Source: an uncultured Rhizobium sp. (lineage in GTDB: Bacteria; Pseudomonadota; Alphaproteobacteria; Rhizobiales; Rhizobiaceae). From it: 64,000 bases of DNA. The DNA lies in NCBI GenBank assembly GCA_945952045.1, contig CAMFHE010000010.1, positions 1 to 64,000 on the forward strand, written 5' to 3'. This document shows positions 17,511-26,094 of this stretch, in pieces; the stretch's first letter is position 1, and every line of letters starts with the position of its first letter. Under the pieces are notes generated by a model. That model searched no databases. It had not been told where the DNA came from and saw only the letters and a program-made list of their open reading frames with translations. The position numbers and the translations under genes are program-made.

Positions 17511-18617
17511 TCAGGCACCGATGATGACGATGTCGTCGGCCGTCCATGCCATGCCGATCCGGTCGCCGGCATTCATGGAAGCAATTGTCGCAACGTCGCG
17601 GCTTCGAATGTTGACCTTGCCGCCGTCGTTCATGCGCACGACGAGACGGTATTCGACGCCGAGATAGATCTTGTCCTCGATGACGCCCTCGCCCGCATTC
17701 CCGGTCGCCGGGCCTGCCGGCGCGGCATGAATGCGTTCGGGCCGAAGCACCACGCAGGCCTTTTGCGCTCTCGAAAGCGCTTCGGTACGGATATCGCCCT
17801 TCGGAAGGCCGGCCCTCCAGCCATCGCCTTCGATGGTCACGCCATCATCGGTCGCGCGGACGCTGCCGCGCAGCAGGTTTGCCTCGCCGATGAAATCGGC
17901 GACGAATTCGGACTTCGGCTGCAGATAGAGCTGGTGCGGCGTGCCGATCTGTTCGAGGCGACCATCCTTGAAGATGGCGATTCGATCGCTCATGACCAGC
18001 GCTTCTTCCTGATCGTGCGTCACCGACACAACTGTCGCGCCGACCTGCCGGGTGATATGCATGATCTCGATCTGCATCTGCCCGCGCAGCTTCTTGTCGA
18101 GCGCGGCCATCGGCTCGTCGAGCAGAACGATATCCGGCTTGAACACCAGCGCCCGCGCCAGCGCGACGCGTTGCTGCTGGCCGCCCGACATTTCCTTCGG
18201 ATAGCGCTTGGCGCAATGCGCCAGACCGACGATCTCCAGCATTTCCATGCTGCGCTTCTCGCGCTCGGCCCGCTTGATGCCGCGTGTTTCCAAGGGATAA
18301 CCGACGTTTTCGATAACGGTCATATGCGGGAAAAGCGCATAATCCTGGAACATCATGCCGATATTGCGCTTCTGCGGCGGCACGCTCGTCATGTCGCGGC
18401 CGTCGATCATCAGGCGTCCTGCGGTCGGCTGGATAAAGCCGGCAATGGCGCGCAGCGACGTCGTCTTGCCCGAGCCGGACGGTCCGAGCATGGTCAGGAA
18501 TTCGCCCTTGCGAAGCTCGAACGACACGTTGTCGAGCGCCTTAACCGGCCCGTAATGCTTGGAAACGCCGTCGAGCTTCATTGCCGTGCCGGCTGTGATC
18601 TGGGGTGCGGCGTTCAT
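17511..18617 (-). CDS. PotA-type ABC transporter ATP-binding protein
   Basis: 368 residues. Walker A GPSGSGKTT (45-53), Q-loop FQDYALFPHMT, signature SGGQQQRVALARAL (from 144), Walker B IVLLDEPMAALD (163-174) and switch region SVTHDQEEAL are all intact. The C-terminal ~120 residues form a TOBE regulatory domain. This is the spermidine/putrescine or iron(III)-type CUT1-like ATPase. It energises import by the two permeases encoded just upstream, and its start overlaps the stop of the second permease (ATGA). It lies directly before the oxidoreductase genes, tying uptake to oxidation of the same compound. Confidence 0.92.
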   Translation of the reverse strand: MNAAPQITAGTAMKLDGVSKHYGPVKALDNVSFELRKGEFLTMLGPSGSGKTTSLRAIAGFIQPTAGRLMIDGRDMTSVPPQKRNIGMMFQDYALFPHMTVIENVGYPLETRGIKRAEREKRSMEMLEIVGLAHCAKRYPKEMSGGQQQRVALARALVFKPDIVLLDEPMAALDKKLRGQMQIEIMHITRQVGATVVSVTHDQEEALVMSDRIAIFKDGRLEQIGTPHQLYLQPKSEFVADFIGEANLLRGSVRATDDGVTIEGDGWRAGLPKGDIRTEALSRAQKACVVLRPERIHAAPAGPATGNAGEGVIEDKIYLGVEYRLVVRMNDGGKVNIRSRDVATIASMNAGDRIGMAWTADDIVIIGA

Positions 18618-19393
18618 GAATTGGCTTCCCTGAATTTATACGAGAGGAGGACGCCCAGCGCCGACAACAGGATGAGAATGGCGGCAACCGCGGCCGTGGC
18701 AGGGTCGAGGTTCGTGCGCACCTGGTTCCAGATCATAATCGGAACCGTGCGCGTCTGCGCGTCGGCGAGAAACAAGGCGATGACGACTTCATCCCACGAG
18801 GTGATGAAGGCGAAGACGGCGCCGGACAGCACGCCCGGCATGATCAGCGGCAAGGTCACGCGGCGGAAGGTGAACCAGCGCCCGGCCCCAAGACCGAGGC
18901 TCGCCGGCACCAGCGACGGGTTCACCATGCGTGAACTTGCCAGCACGGACACGACGACAAAGGGAATTGCGAGAACCGAATGGGCGAAGATCAGCCCCAG
19001 TCGCGTCGCGACCAGCCCCCATCCCGAAAACACCATGTACATTCCGACCGCAAGCACGATGACGGGCGTTACCATCGGGCTGAGAATCAGGCCCATCACC
19101 AGCGTTTTTCCGGGGAACCGATAGGTGTGCAGCGCAAGCGCCGCCGCCGTTCCGATCACGGTCGCCAGCGTCGCCGCCGCGAAGGCGACGATCAGGCTAT
19201 TGGTCAGCGCCTGACGCCAGTCCGGCGCGCCGATGACTTTGCCATACCAATCGAAGGTGAAGCCAACCGGCGGAAATTCGAGCGTCGAGGTCGTCGTGAA
19301 CGACATGGGAACGATGATCAGCGTCGGCAGCAGCAGGAACACTGCCGTCAGACCAACGATCGCCCAGAAGAGAAAACGTCTGAACCTGTCCAT
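18614..19393 (-). CDS. PotC-type ABC transporter permease
   Basis: 259 residues with about six transmembrane segments and the EAA-like loop SLGLGAGRWFTFRRVTLPLIMPGV, where the permease contacts the ATPase. Its short N-terminus and position after the longer permease fit PotC. It forms the inner-membrane channel with the preceding permease. The following ATPase gene starts inside its stop codon. Confidence 0.9.
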   Translation of the reverse strand: MDRFRRFLFWAIVGLTAVFLLLPTLIIVPMSFTTTSTLEFPPVGFTFDWYGKVIGAPDWRQALTNSLIVAFAAATLATVIGTAAALALHTYRFPGKTLVMGLILSPMVTPVIVLAVGMYMVFSGWGLVATRLGLIFAHSVLAIPFVVVSVLASSRMVNPSLVPASLGLGAGRWFTFRRVTLPLIMPGVLSGAVFAFITSWDEVVIALFLADAQTRTVPIMIWNQVRTNLDPATAAVAAILILLSALGVLLSYKFREANS

Positions 19394-19394
19394 C

Positions 19395-20285
19395 TCACGC
19401 CTCCGCGTTGCGCGGGTTGCGCATCTGAAATGCGGCGCGCACCGCGCCGAACAATCCGAAGGCGATGGCCGTCAACACCATGAGAACCGCAGCCAGTGCC
19501 GCGCCGAGGCCGAAATTGAGCTGTTCGTTGAACTGGCCGGCAATCATCTGCGCGATCATCATGTCGCGCGGGCTGCCGAGCAGCGCCGGCGTGATGTAGA
19601 AGCCGAGCGCCAGCGTGAAGGCGAGGATGGCGGAAGCCATGACGCCCGGCAGCGACAGGGGGAAATAAATGCGCATGAAACCCTTGATCCAGCTCGCGCC
19701 GCAGATGGCGGAGGCCTCCATCAGCCGAAGGTCGATCTTCTTCATGACCGTATAGAGCGGCAGAACCGCATAGGGCAAAAGGATATGAACCATGCCGATG
19801 GTGACGCCGAAGGGTGTGCGGATGAGGCGCAGCGGCTTGTCGATGATCCCGGTCGCGATCAGGAAATCGTTGATCAATCCGCTGTTTTGCAGCAGGACGA
19901 TCCACGAAAAACTCCGCAACAACAGGCTCACCCAGAAGGGAATGAGCAAGGCGACGGTGAGCGCAAGCTGCACCGCGCGGCCGCCATGCGCCATTGCATA
20001 AGCGTAAGGATAGGCAACGGCGACCGTGACCACGGTGACGATCAGCGACACCCGGAACGTTTCGCCGATAACGCGCAGAAAGACCGGCGTGGTGAAAATC
20101 TGGACATAGTATTCCAGACTGCCGCCCGGAAGCGAGATCGCAACGAGCTTGAGCAACGGGAACACGAAGAAAAGCGCGAGAAACAGGACGGCGGGCGCGA
20201 TCAGCCAGAAGGCCGGCGGCAGCCTGAAACCCTGCGCTCTCCCGGCATTTGCCGGCGCGCTGCGATCAGTTGTTGAGACGGACAT
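19395..20285 (-). CDS. PotB-type ABC transporter permease
   Basis: 296 residues, about six transmembrane segments, with the coupling-loop motif ASAICGASWIKGFMRIYFPLSLPGV. The N-terminal cytoplasmic extension of about 25 residues is typical of PotB. It lies 1 bp from the second permease gene and 69 bp after the binding-protein gene, with a stable hairpin in between that may lower expression relative to the binding protein. Confidence 0.9.
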   Translation of the reverse strand: MSVSTTDRSAPANAGRAQGFRLPPAFWLIAPAVLFLALFFVFPLLKLVAISLPGGSLEYYVQIFTTPVFLRVIGETFRVSLIVTVVTVAVAYPYAYAMAHGGRAVQLALTVALLIPFWVSLLLRSFSWIVLLQNSGLINDFLIATGIIDKPLRLIRTPFGVTIGMVHILLPYAVLPLYTVMKKIDLRLMEASAICGASWIKGFMRIYFPLSLPGVMASAILAFTLALGFYITPALLGSPRDMMIAQMIAGQFNEQLNFGLGAALAAVLMVLTAIAFGLFGAVRAAFQMRNPRNAEA

Positions 20286-20315
20286 GATATTTCCGACCAG
20301 GATGTTGAGAAGGAC

Positions 20316-20336
20316 CCGCCCGGATAACCCGGGCGG
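20316..20336. other. Intercistronic hairpin after binding-protein gene
   Basis: Stem CCGCCCGG (20316-20323) and CCGGGCGG (20329-20336) with a 5-nt loop, between the binding-protein stop and the PotB start. GC-rich hairpins here usually stabilise the upstream message or partly terminate transcription, giving more binding protein than permease. Confidence 0.55.
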
Positions 20337-20354
20337 ATCGCTTGCTGAAAAACC

Positions 20355-21365
20355 TTACTGCAGAAGCCATTCCTGGAAGCGCAGATCGACCTTGGCGCCA
20401 TTCTTCGCCCACCAGTCGGCATCCATCAGGACACGGGTATCGAGGTGATCGGTCGGCAGGCTGCCCGTGAACTTGGCGTCGACGGCCGTCACGGCATTCT
20501 TGTTGGAGGGGCCATACGGCATGTACTTGGTGAACTCGATCTGCTGCGCCGGTTCGGTGAAGAAGCTGATCGCCTTCATCGCCGCTTCCTTGTTCTTCGT
20601 GCCCTTCGGAACGACCCAGTAGCCGGTTTGCGAGGTCCAGTTGGTCCAGTCGATCTTGATGCCCTTTTCGGCAACGTTCACCGCGCGGCCGACCCAGACC
20701 ATCGCCATGCTCGCTTCACCGCTGGAAAGCAGCTGCTCGGACTGTGAGCCGCTTTCCCACCAGACGAGATCGGCCTTGATGGTGTCGAGCTTCTTGAGCG
20801 CGCGCTCGACATCGATCGGATAGAGATCCTGCGGCTTGACGCCGTCGGCGATCAGAGCGGCCTCGAAGATGCCGGATGCGGCATATTTCCAGACGGCGCG
20901 CGAGCCCGGGAATTTCTCGGTGTTGAAGAAATCGGCAAAACCTTTCGGCGCTTCGCCGCCGAATTCACCGGCATTGTAGGCGAGAACCGTTCCCTCGATA
21001 TCCGAAGCGACACGGTAGGTTCCGGCAGCGCCCTCGATGAACTTCGACTTGTCGACGATTCCGTAATCGATCGGCTCCAGCCATTGCGCATCCGCATCGA
21101 GTCCGAAGCTGTCGTCGGTCAGAAGCAGGTCAAGCGTCACATTGCCGGTCTCGACCATGGCCTTGAGCTTGGCATTGCTGGACGAGCTGTCCTCGACGAT
21201 CTTGATGTCCGGATTTTTCGCCATGAATGGCTGGAAATAGGATTTCGACTGGGCTTCCTGATAGACGCCGCCATAGCTCGAAATCGTCAGATTGGTTTCC
21301 CCGGCCAGAGCCGCCGTGCCGGCGAAAAGCGTCGCCATCGCCGCGATTGTAAAAGTCTTGCGCAT
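20355..21365 (-). CDS. PotD/PotF-type periplasmic substrate-binding protein
   Basis: 336 residues with a signal peptide (KTFTIAAMATLFAGTAALA). The mature protein opens with NLTISSYGGVYQEAQ, the usual start of extracellular solute-binding family 1/PotD-like proteins, and contains a conserved SGSQSEQLLSSGEASMAMVW segment near the ligand cleft. It delivers substrate to the PotB/PotC/PotA complex encoded downstream. The class binds polyamines, but also amino-acid derivatives such as opines, so specificity is open. A longer frame exists, but only the ATG at 21365 gives a signal peptide. Confidence 0.92.
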   Translation of the reverse strand: MRKTFTIAAMATLFAGTAALAGETNLTISSYGGVYQEAQSKSYFQPFMAKNPDIKIVEDSSSSNAKLKAMVETGNVTLDLLLTDDSFGLDADAQWLEPIDYGIVDKSKFIEGAAGTYRVASDIEGTVLAYNAGEFGGEAPKGFADFFNTEKFPGSRAVWKYAASGIFEAALIADGVKPQDLYPIDVERALKKLDTIKADLVWWESGSQSEQLLSSGEASMAMVWVGRAVNVAEKGIKIDWTNWTSQTGYWVVPKGTKNKEAAMKAISFFTEPAQQIEFTKYMPYGPSNKNAVTAVDAKFTGSLPTDHLDTRVLMDADWWAKNGAKVDLRFQEWLLQ

Positions 21366-21415
21366 GTTCGTTCCCCATCCTTGGTGTTTTGGAATTGGTC
21401 GATTGTATTGATGTC

Positions 21416-21775
21416 TCAAGCCTCGACGGCTGCCTGAACCGCGATCTCGACGAGGATGTTTTCGGCGGCCAGGTTTGCCTCGACGGTTGCCCGGGCGGGC
21501 AAGGCCGTCTCCGGAATCCAGTCGTCCCAGATCGCATTCATCGCCGCGAAATCCTTGACGGCATGCTTCAGCCAAACCTGAGCGAACAGGATCTTCGACT
21601 TGTCGGTTCCGGCTTTTTGCAGAAGCTCGTCGATGCGCGACAGGACCTGGGCTGTCTGCCCGGAAACATCCTGCGTGCGATCTGCGGGAACCTGCCCCGT
21701 GACATAGGCGATGCCGTTGTGAACAAGGACATGGCTCAGGCGTTTGCCATTGGGTTCAAAGCGTTGGATCGACAT
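21416..21775 (-). CDS. RidA family protein (reactive imine/enamine deaminase-like)
   Basis: 119 residues, the YjgF/YER057c/UK114 fold. Visible features are HNGIAYVTGQVP near the start and the substrate-binding Arg and Glu in the C-terminal segment LPARATVEANLAAENILVEI. RidA proteins hydrolyse 2-aminoacrylate and other imines released by amine- or amino-acid-oxidising flavoenzymes. It is 50 bp upstream of the binding-protein gene of an operon with exactly such flavoenzymes, so it probably removes imines made in this pathway. Confidence 0.9.
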   Translation of the reverse strand: MSIQRFEPNGKRLSHVLVHNGIAYVTGQVPADRTQDVSGQTAQVLSRIDELLQKAGTDKSKILFAQVWLKHAVKDFAAMNAIWDDWIPETALPARATVEANLAAENILVEIAVQAAVEA

Positions 21776-21814
21776 TCTTACTCCTTGAATGCAGGAACTA
21801 GGTTTGGTGATTGT

Positions 21815-22648
21815 TTACCGCGCCGCCGGCTTCAGCCCTTTCGCAGCGCTGGAAACCGCCCGCGCCGTGTTCACCAGCTGCGGAGCGAGTTCGGAAAGAA
21901 CCTGCTCCGGGCGCCAGCGACTGAACGGCACGGAAACATTGATCGCAGCCAGCGGCTGCCCGTCGGCATTGACGACACAGGCGCCGATGGCGATGTCGCC
22001 GACATAGATTTCCTCGGTGATCAGCGAGAAACCGTCTGTATGCGCCTGCCTGAGCAGCGTCAGCAGTTCGCCTGTATCCGTCACGGTATGGGCCGTGTAG
22101 GCGACGCGGTTGGAGCGCTCGATGTAGGACGCGGCGTCGGCAACCGGCAGGGCCGAAAGATAGGCGCGGCCAGCCGCCGTACAGTACATCGGCAGGCGCT
22201 GGCCGATCGGGACATGGATCGGCATTTCCTTGTGGCTGGTAAAGCGCGCCACATAAACCATGTCCGTGCCCCAGGGCTCGAGCAGGTTGCAGCTTTCACC
22301 GGTCTGGCGGTTCAACTGCTGGATGAAAGGGTTGGCCCTTTCGATCAGCTCCGCCGTCTGGAGATATCCGGTGCCCATCTCCAGCGACTTGACCGTCAGG
22401 CGGTAGCGCTTGGAACCGATATCGCGCGCGAGATAGCCCATCGCCTCCAACGTGAACACGGAGCGTTGAATGGTGCTCTTGTTCAGCCCGGTGGCATCGG
22501 CCAGTTCGAGGAGGTTCATCGCCGGCCGCGACGGGCCGAACGCGGTGAGCACAGATAAGCCCTTGGCAAGAGCGGTGACGTAAAGAGGCGAGTCTTCGGC
22601 TTCTGTCATTGTACCCGATCGCAGCAGGTTGGAGGGAAGCGCAGTCAT
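21815..22648 (-). CDS. IclR family transcriptional regulator
   Basis: 277 residues. The N-terminal winged HTH (about 25-90: LSVLTAFGPSRPAMNLLELADATGLNKSTIQRSVFTLEAMGYL) is followed by the IclR effector domain with the conserved MYCTAAGRAYLSALP and DIAIGACVVNADGQPLAAINVSVP segments. A GGAGGAGTG site precedes the ATG at 22648. It is 39 bp upstream of RidA in the same direction and 110 bp downstream of the second FAD oxidase, so it is placed to control both. Effector unknown. Confidence 0.9.
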   Translation of the reverse strand: MTALPSNLLRSGTMTEAEDSPLYVTALAKGLSVLTAFGPSRPAMNLLELADATGLNKSTIQRSVFTLEAMGYLARDIGSKRYRLTVKSLEMGTGYLQTAELIERANPFIQQLNRQTGESCNLLEPWGTDMVYVARFTSHKEMPIHVPIGQRLPMYCTAAGRAYLSALPVADAASYIERSNRVAYTAHTVTDTGELLTLLRQAHTDGFSLITEEIYVGDIAIGACVVNADGQPLAAINVSVPFSRWRPEQVLSELAPQLVNTARAVSSAAKGLKPAAR

Positions 22649-22758
22649 AGCACTCCTCCCTCTTCTGTCACGCCGGCAACGGGATTTGCCTGCAGCCGGG
22701 CTGCCTCGAAACGGATCGAACGGGATGGTGTTTCGGCGGGACGGTTCTTAGCCATGAT

Positions 22759-24114
22759 TCAGCCCGCCTTGCGCGCTTCACGCGCATCCTTGGCGTGCAG
22801 CCAACGATAGGCCATCCATTGTCCCAACCGCAGGAATTGCGACAACGGATAACGCGTCGGCTCGCGCGTCAGGAACGATGCGCCGGTCTCGAAACGCTGG
22901 CCCGCCGCCATCATCGCCAGCTTTGTGCCGAGATGGATGGAGAAGGAAACGCCGCTTCCCGCATAGCCACCGGCCGTGAACACGTTGCCGAGGCCTGGAA
23001 CCTGATAGCAGAACGGCAGGGAATTCTGGGTGACCGCCACCCAGCCGCCCCACCAATGCTCGATGCCGATGCCGGCAAGCGCCGGAAACTTGCGCGTCAT
23101 GGCATCGTAGAGATATTGCCGATGGCGCGGCGCGGCTGCATCGGCACCGGAAATAGCGCTTCGCCCGCCAAACAGCATGCGGTTGTCCGGAAGCCTGCGG
23201 TAATAGAAGAGCAGTCCGCGCGTATCGAACATACAGTCGCCTGAGGGAAGGCTCGCCTTCACCTGCGCGTCGCTCATCGGAGCGGTGACGATGATCTGCG
23301 AATGCACTGGCAGGACGCGCGCGGAAAGACGCGCATGCAGCTGCGAAGACGTATAGCCATTGGTGGCGACGATGACGCGCTTTACCGAAACCGTGCCGTT
23401 CGGCGTGACGAGCCGATGCGTATCGCCCTGCGTCTTCCAATCGGTGACGGGCGAATTCGTAAAAATACGCGCACCATGGCTGCGCGCCATCCGGTGGAGA
23501 CCGCGGGCCAGCTTCAGGGGATTCAACGAAAACCCGTCTGGCAGATAGAGCCCGCCATGGCTTTCCGGCCCTTCATGAACGCCGCGCAGGCCGCCGGCAT
23601 CTACGTAGCGAGCCGGGTAGCGGAGAACGTCGTTGTAGAGCTTTTCCTCCCGCTGCAACGCCTGTGCATGATTGGCGAAAGTCGCGACCTTGTAGACACC
23701 GTCGGGCTGCTTGTCGCAGGCAATATCTCCGGTTGCAATCAGCTCGCGTACCGTATCCAGACCCTGCTTCAATTCCTGAAAATAGGCGCGGGCGACATCG
23801 CTTCCATAGGTTTTTACCAGGCTAGACCAGGGCACGCGGCCACCGGAAATGCGCGCGAAACTTCCGTTGCGCCCGCTACATCCCCAAGCAGAGGAACGCG
23901 CCTCCAGGACGATCGCCTTGATGCCATGATCGCGCGCCAGCGACAGCGCCGCCGACAGGCCGGTATAGCCGCCGCCGATGATGGCGACATCGACACTCAT
24001 ATCCCCCGCAATCGCGCCGTCGTCATCGGGCGCGTTTTCACTGACCTTCAGCCAGTAGGAATCCGGATCGGGCTGCTTTCGATCGGGAAACGGGTGAACC
24101 AGGGGGTCGTACAT
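22759..24114 (-). CDS. FAD-dependent oxidoreductase, PuuB/DadA-like
   Basis: 451 residues of the DAO family. The FAD motif VAIIGGGYTGLSAALSLA is at about 44-61, after a ~40-residue N-terminal extension containing DSYWLKVSENAP, a pattern typical of gamma-glutamylputrescine oxidoreductase (PuuB, OrdL). Next comes SSAWGCSGRNGSFARISGG, and near the C-terminus GNVFTAGGYAGSGVSF. It probably oxidises an amine to an aldehyde. It is the first gene of the leftward set that includes IclR, RidA, the PotABCD importer, the SoxAB-like enzyme and ALDH. Its own upstream region carries several inverted repeats. No gamma-glutamylputrescine synthetase gene is nearby, so the substrate may differ. Confidence 0.88.
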   Translation of the reverse strand: MYDPLVHPFPDRKQPDPDSYWLKVSENAPDDDGAIAGDMSVDVAIIGGGYTGLSAALSLARDHGIKAIVLEARSSAWGCSGRNGSFARISGGRVPWSSLVKTYGSDVARAYFQELKQGLDTVRELIATGDIACDKQPDGVYKVATFANHAQALQREEKLYNDVLRYPARYVDAGGLRGVHEGPESHGGLYLPDGFSLNPLKLARGLHRMARSHGARIFTNSPVTDWKTQGDTHRLVTPNGTVSVKRVIVATNGYTSSQLHARLSARVLPVHSQIIVTAPMSDAQVKASLPSGDCMFDTRGLLFYYRRLPDNRMLFGGRSAISGADAAAPRHRQYLYDAMTRKFPALAGIGIEHWWGGWVAVTQNSLPFCYQVPGLGNVFTAGGYAGSGVSFSIHLGTKLAMMAAGQRFETGASFLTREPTRYPLSQFLRLGQWMAYRWLHAKDAREARKAG

Positions 24115-24125
24115 CTGCTACCTGT

Positions 24126-24200
24126 TATCGCTATGCGATATCTTGTTATCGATAAATGTAAATGACAATAATCATTACGATTTGTCAATATCGCATATTG
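24126..24200. promoter_or_regulatory. Cluster of inverted repeats before the PuuB-like gene
   Basis: Three perfect palindromic elements lie within 75 bp upstream of the start: TATCGC-TAT-GCGATA (24126-24140), TTATCGATAA (24146-24155) and CAATAT-CGC-ATATTG (24186-24200). The region is AT-rich. It is the likely promoter/operator for the leftward amine-oxidation genes, perhaps bound by the local IclR protein. Confidence 0.55.
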
Positions 24201-24384
24201 ATTGAAGAATACGAGAAGGACACGGCAGCAGTGTATTGCTGCACAAACGGACGCGACCGGCAGCGCCTGCGCTCCGCACAACACGAAAACGCACCGCTTT
24301 GGCAAGCGATGCGACAGGGAATTATCTGCTCTGGAAAATTGAAATATTTCGCGTCGCCTTTTTCCGGCGACGCTTGTCGAGCCT

Positions 24385-24636
24385 TTATCTCAAAGGCCGC
24401 CTCTGCCGAAAGTCGACAATCAGGACGTTGGAAGCGAGCGGAGATGTTTTCGTGGGCGGCGAAGACTGCACGTCGCAAAGCGCCTGATGCGGCTCGGGTT
24501 CGGCCACAGGTGTGGGGCTGTCATCTTGCTGCGCCCGCAGCTTCTGGTAGAGGCTGACCACAAGACGTTTGTAATAGGCGACGATCTCTTGGTGTTCGCC
24601 GCGCCGCATATAAAGCTCATCGAACCGTTCATTCAT
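24385..24636 (-). CDS. Small hypothetical protein
   Basis: 83 residues beginning MNERFDELYMRRGEHQEIV. The N-terminal half is charged and likely helical (HQEIVAYYKRLVVSLYQKLRAQQ), then comes a proline-rich linker and a basic tail ending in RQRRPLR. No domain is recognised. The case for a real gene is an AGGAGG site 8 nt before the ATG at 24636 and the coherent amphipathic composition. It stands alone between two gene clusters. The tail is consistent with nucleic-acid or membrane contact, but that is speculation. Confidence 0.5.
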   Translation of the reverse strand: MNERFDELYMRRGEHQEIVAYYKRLVVSLYQKLRAQQDDSPTPVAEPEPHQALCDVQSSPPTKTSPLASNVLIVDFRQRRPLR

Positions 24637-24927
24637 CGCATTCACCTCCTGTTCGCCTGAACAATTCATGGAAATCGCAAGAGTTCCTGAACGGGAGATC
24701 GCATGGTTAACGAAGGTTTAGCCGACCCGAATGCCCCGAAGCTTCGCCGAAAAATTGCATCGCCTCGAGGCAATTGAGACCTGCGGTCTGACATGACATC
24801 GTGCCGGCGCGACGGTAATGAAGCTCGGGGCGACGATGAAGCGGCTGCCCTGCTCCATACGCGTGGCGACATGAGCGGACGGGCCGAAAACCTCTGCAGG
24901 GCAATCAGGCCAGCCATCTATGGCGCT

Positions 24928-25899
24928 TTAAACAGAAAACAGTTTTGCGCCGTTCTTACCTTCCGCCTTTACGGCATAAAGGGCAGCGTCGGCGCAGGCA
25001 AACACGTCCTTCGGTTTCGTGCCGCCGACGATGAGCGTTCCGCCGACAGACGCGGTTATCGCGAGCGCGTTCGCCAAAGGGCCCATCCGAAACGCCAGGC
25101 CATCGACAACGCGCTCGCAGACATCACGTAAATTTTGAACCGACGTGCACGTTTGGATGACGGCAAACTCGTCGCCGCCTATTCGCGCGACGAGTTCAGC
25201 ATCCGGAACGGCGGCAACGATTCGTTCCCCCACATGTTTCAAGCATTGGTCACCGGCTTGGTGACCCAACGTATCGTTGATCGCCTTGAAACCATCGAGG
25301 TCGATCAGCAGCAATCCCGTCGTGGCGATTTCCGGTCTGGTGCAGGCCTCTGCCAGAACTGCCTCGAACTTCGCACGCGAGGCAAGTCCGGTCAGCGCGT
25401 CGATTTCCGTCAGGCGCCGGATATGGTCGAGCGAAATCTTCTCTGCAGTGATATCCTGTTTCATGCCAAAGATGCGAAACGGCTCGCCATCGGCGCGTTC
25501 GACGATCGCTGTGATCCTGATCCACCGCCGATTCCCCTTGGCGGTCACGATCTCGGCATCCAATGTGAACCCCTCTCCGTCCCGGATCGCCGCACTTCGA
25601 CATTCGGATAGCTTCACCCTCGATTCCGGCGTGTACAGCGCGACGATTTCGGCGCGATTCAGCGGCGATTGAGGGACGAGATCGAACAGTTCATAAACCG
25701 TATCCGTCCACGTCAACGTTTCCTCAGGAAGACGACATTCCCAAATGCCCACGCGCGCGGCCTTGAACGATTTGTCGAACAACTCCTGAAGATAGGCGAA
25801 CCGAGCGGAGGCGCGTGTTTGCCGATGCGACGGGCGACGGAGTATGGATGCGATACCCGGTTGGCTCCCGGACGAAAAATCACGCGATATGTCAGCCAT
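24928..25899 (-). CDS. PAS-GGDEF diguanylate cyclase
   Basis: 323 residues from the chosen ATG (MADISRDFSS), which has a GGGGAG site 9 nt upstream; a longer frame to 25953 lacks one. A PAS/PAC fold spans about 45-155 (VGIWECRLPEETLTWTDTVYELF; then the PAC-like FRIFGMKQDITAEK). The GGDEF domain follows (DALTGLASRAKFEAV, LLLIDLDGFKAINDTLGHQAGD, RIGGDEFAVI). The active-site GGDEF is intact, so it can make cyclic-di-GMP. The RxxD inhibitory site expected five residues before GGDEF is absent, so it should lack that product feedback. No transmembrane segment is visible; sensing is through PAS. Confidence 0.9.
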   Translation of the reverse strand: MADISRDFSSGSQPGIASILRRPSHRQTRASARFAYLQELFDKSFKAARVGIWECRLPEETLTWTDTVYELFDLVPQSPLNRAEIVALYTPESRVKLSECRSAAIRDGEGFTLDAEIVTAKGNRRWIRITAIVERADGEPFRIFGMKQDITAEKISLDHIRRLTEIDALTGLASRAKFEAVLAEACTRPEIATTGLLLIDLDGFKAINDTLGHQAGDQCLKHVGERIVAAVPDAELVARIGGDEFAVIQTCTSVQNLRDVCERVVDGLAFRMGPLANALAITASVGGTLIVGGTKPKDVFACADAALYAVKAEGKNGAKLFSV

Positions 25900-26094
25900 C
25901 GACACCAACTCCCCGCCTTTCCAACACCGGCACTCGGCTGCTCGAATATTCATATAAAAAGTTGCGTAAAAGTTTAAGGAAACAGTAATTTAAAGTGTCT
26001 GCGAAGGAAAATGGAGCAGACCGGCAGCGGCACGCGCATAAAGATGCGCACGCGCAGCATTGAATTCGGGATCGTCAAAAGCGACTGCGCCTCG

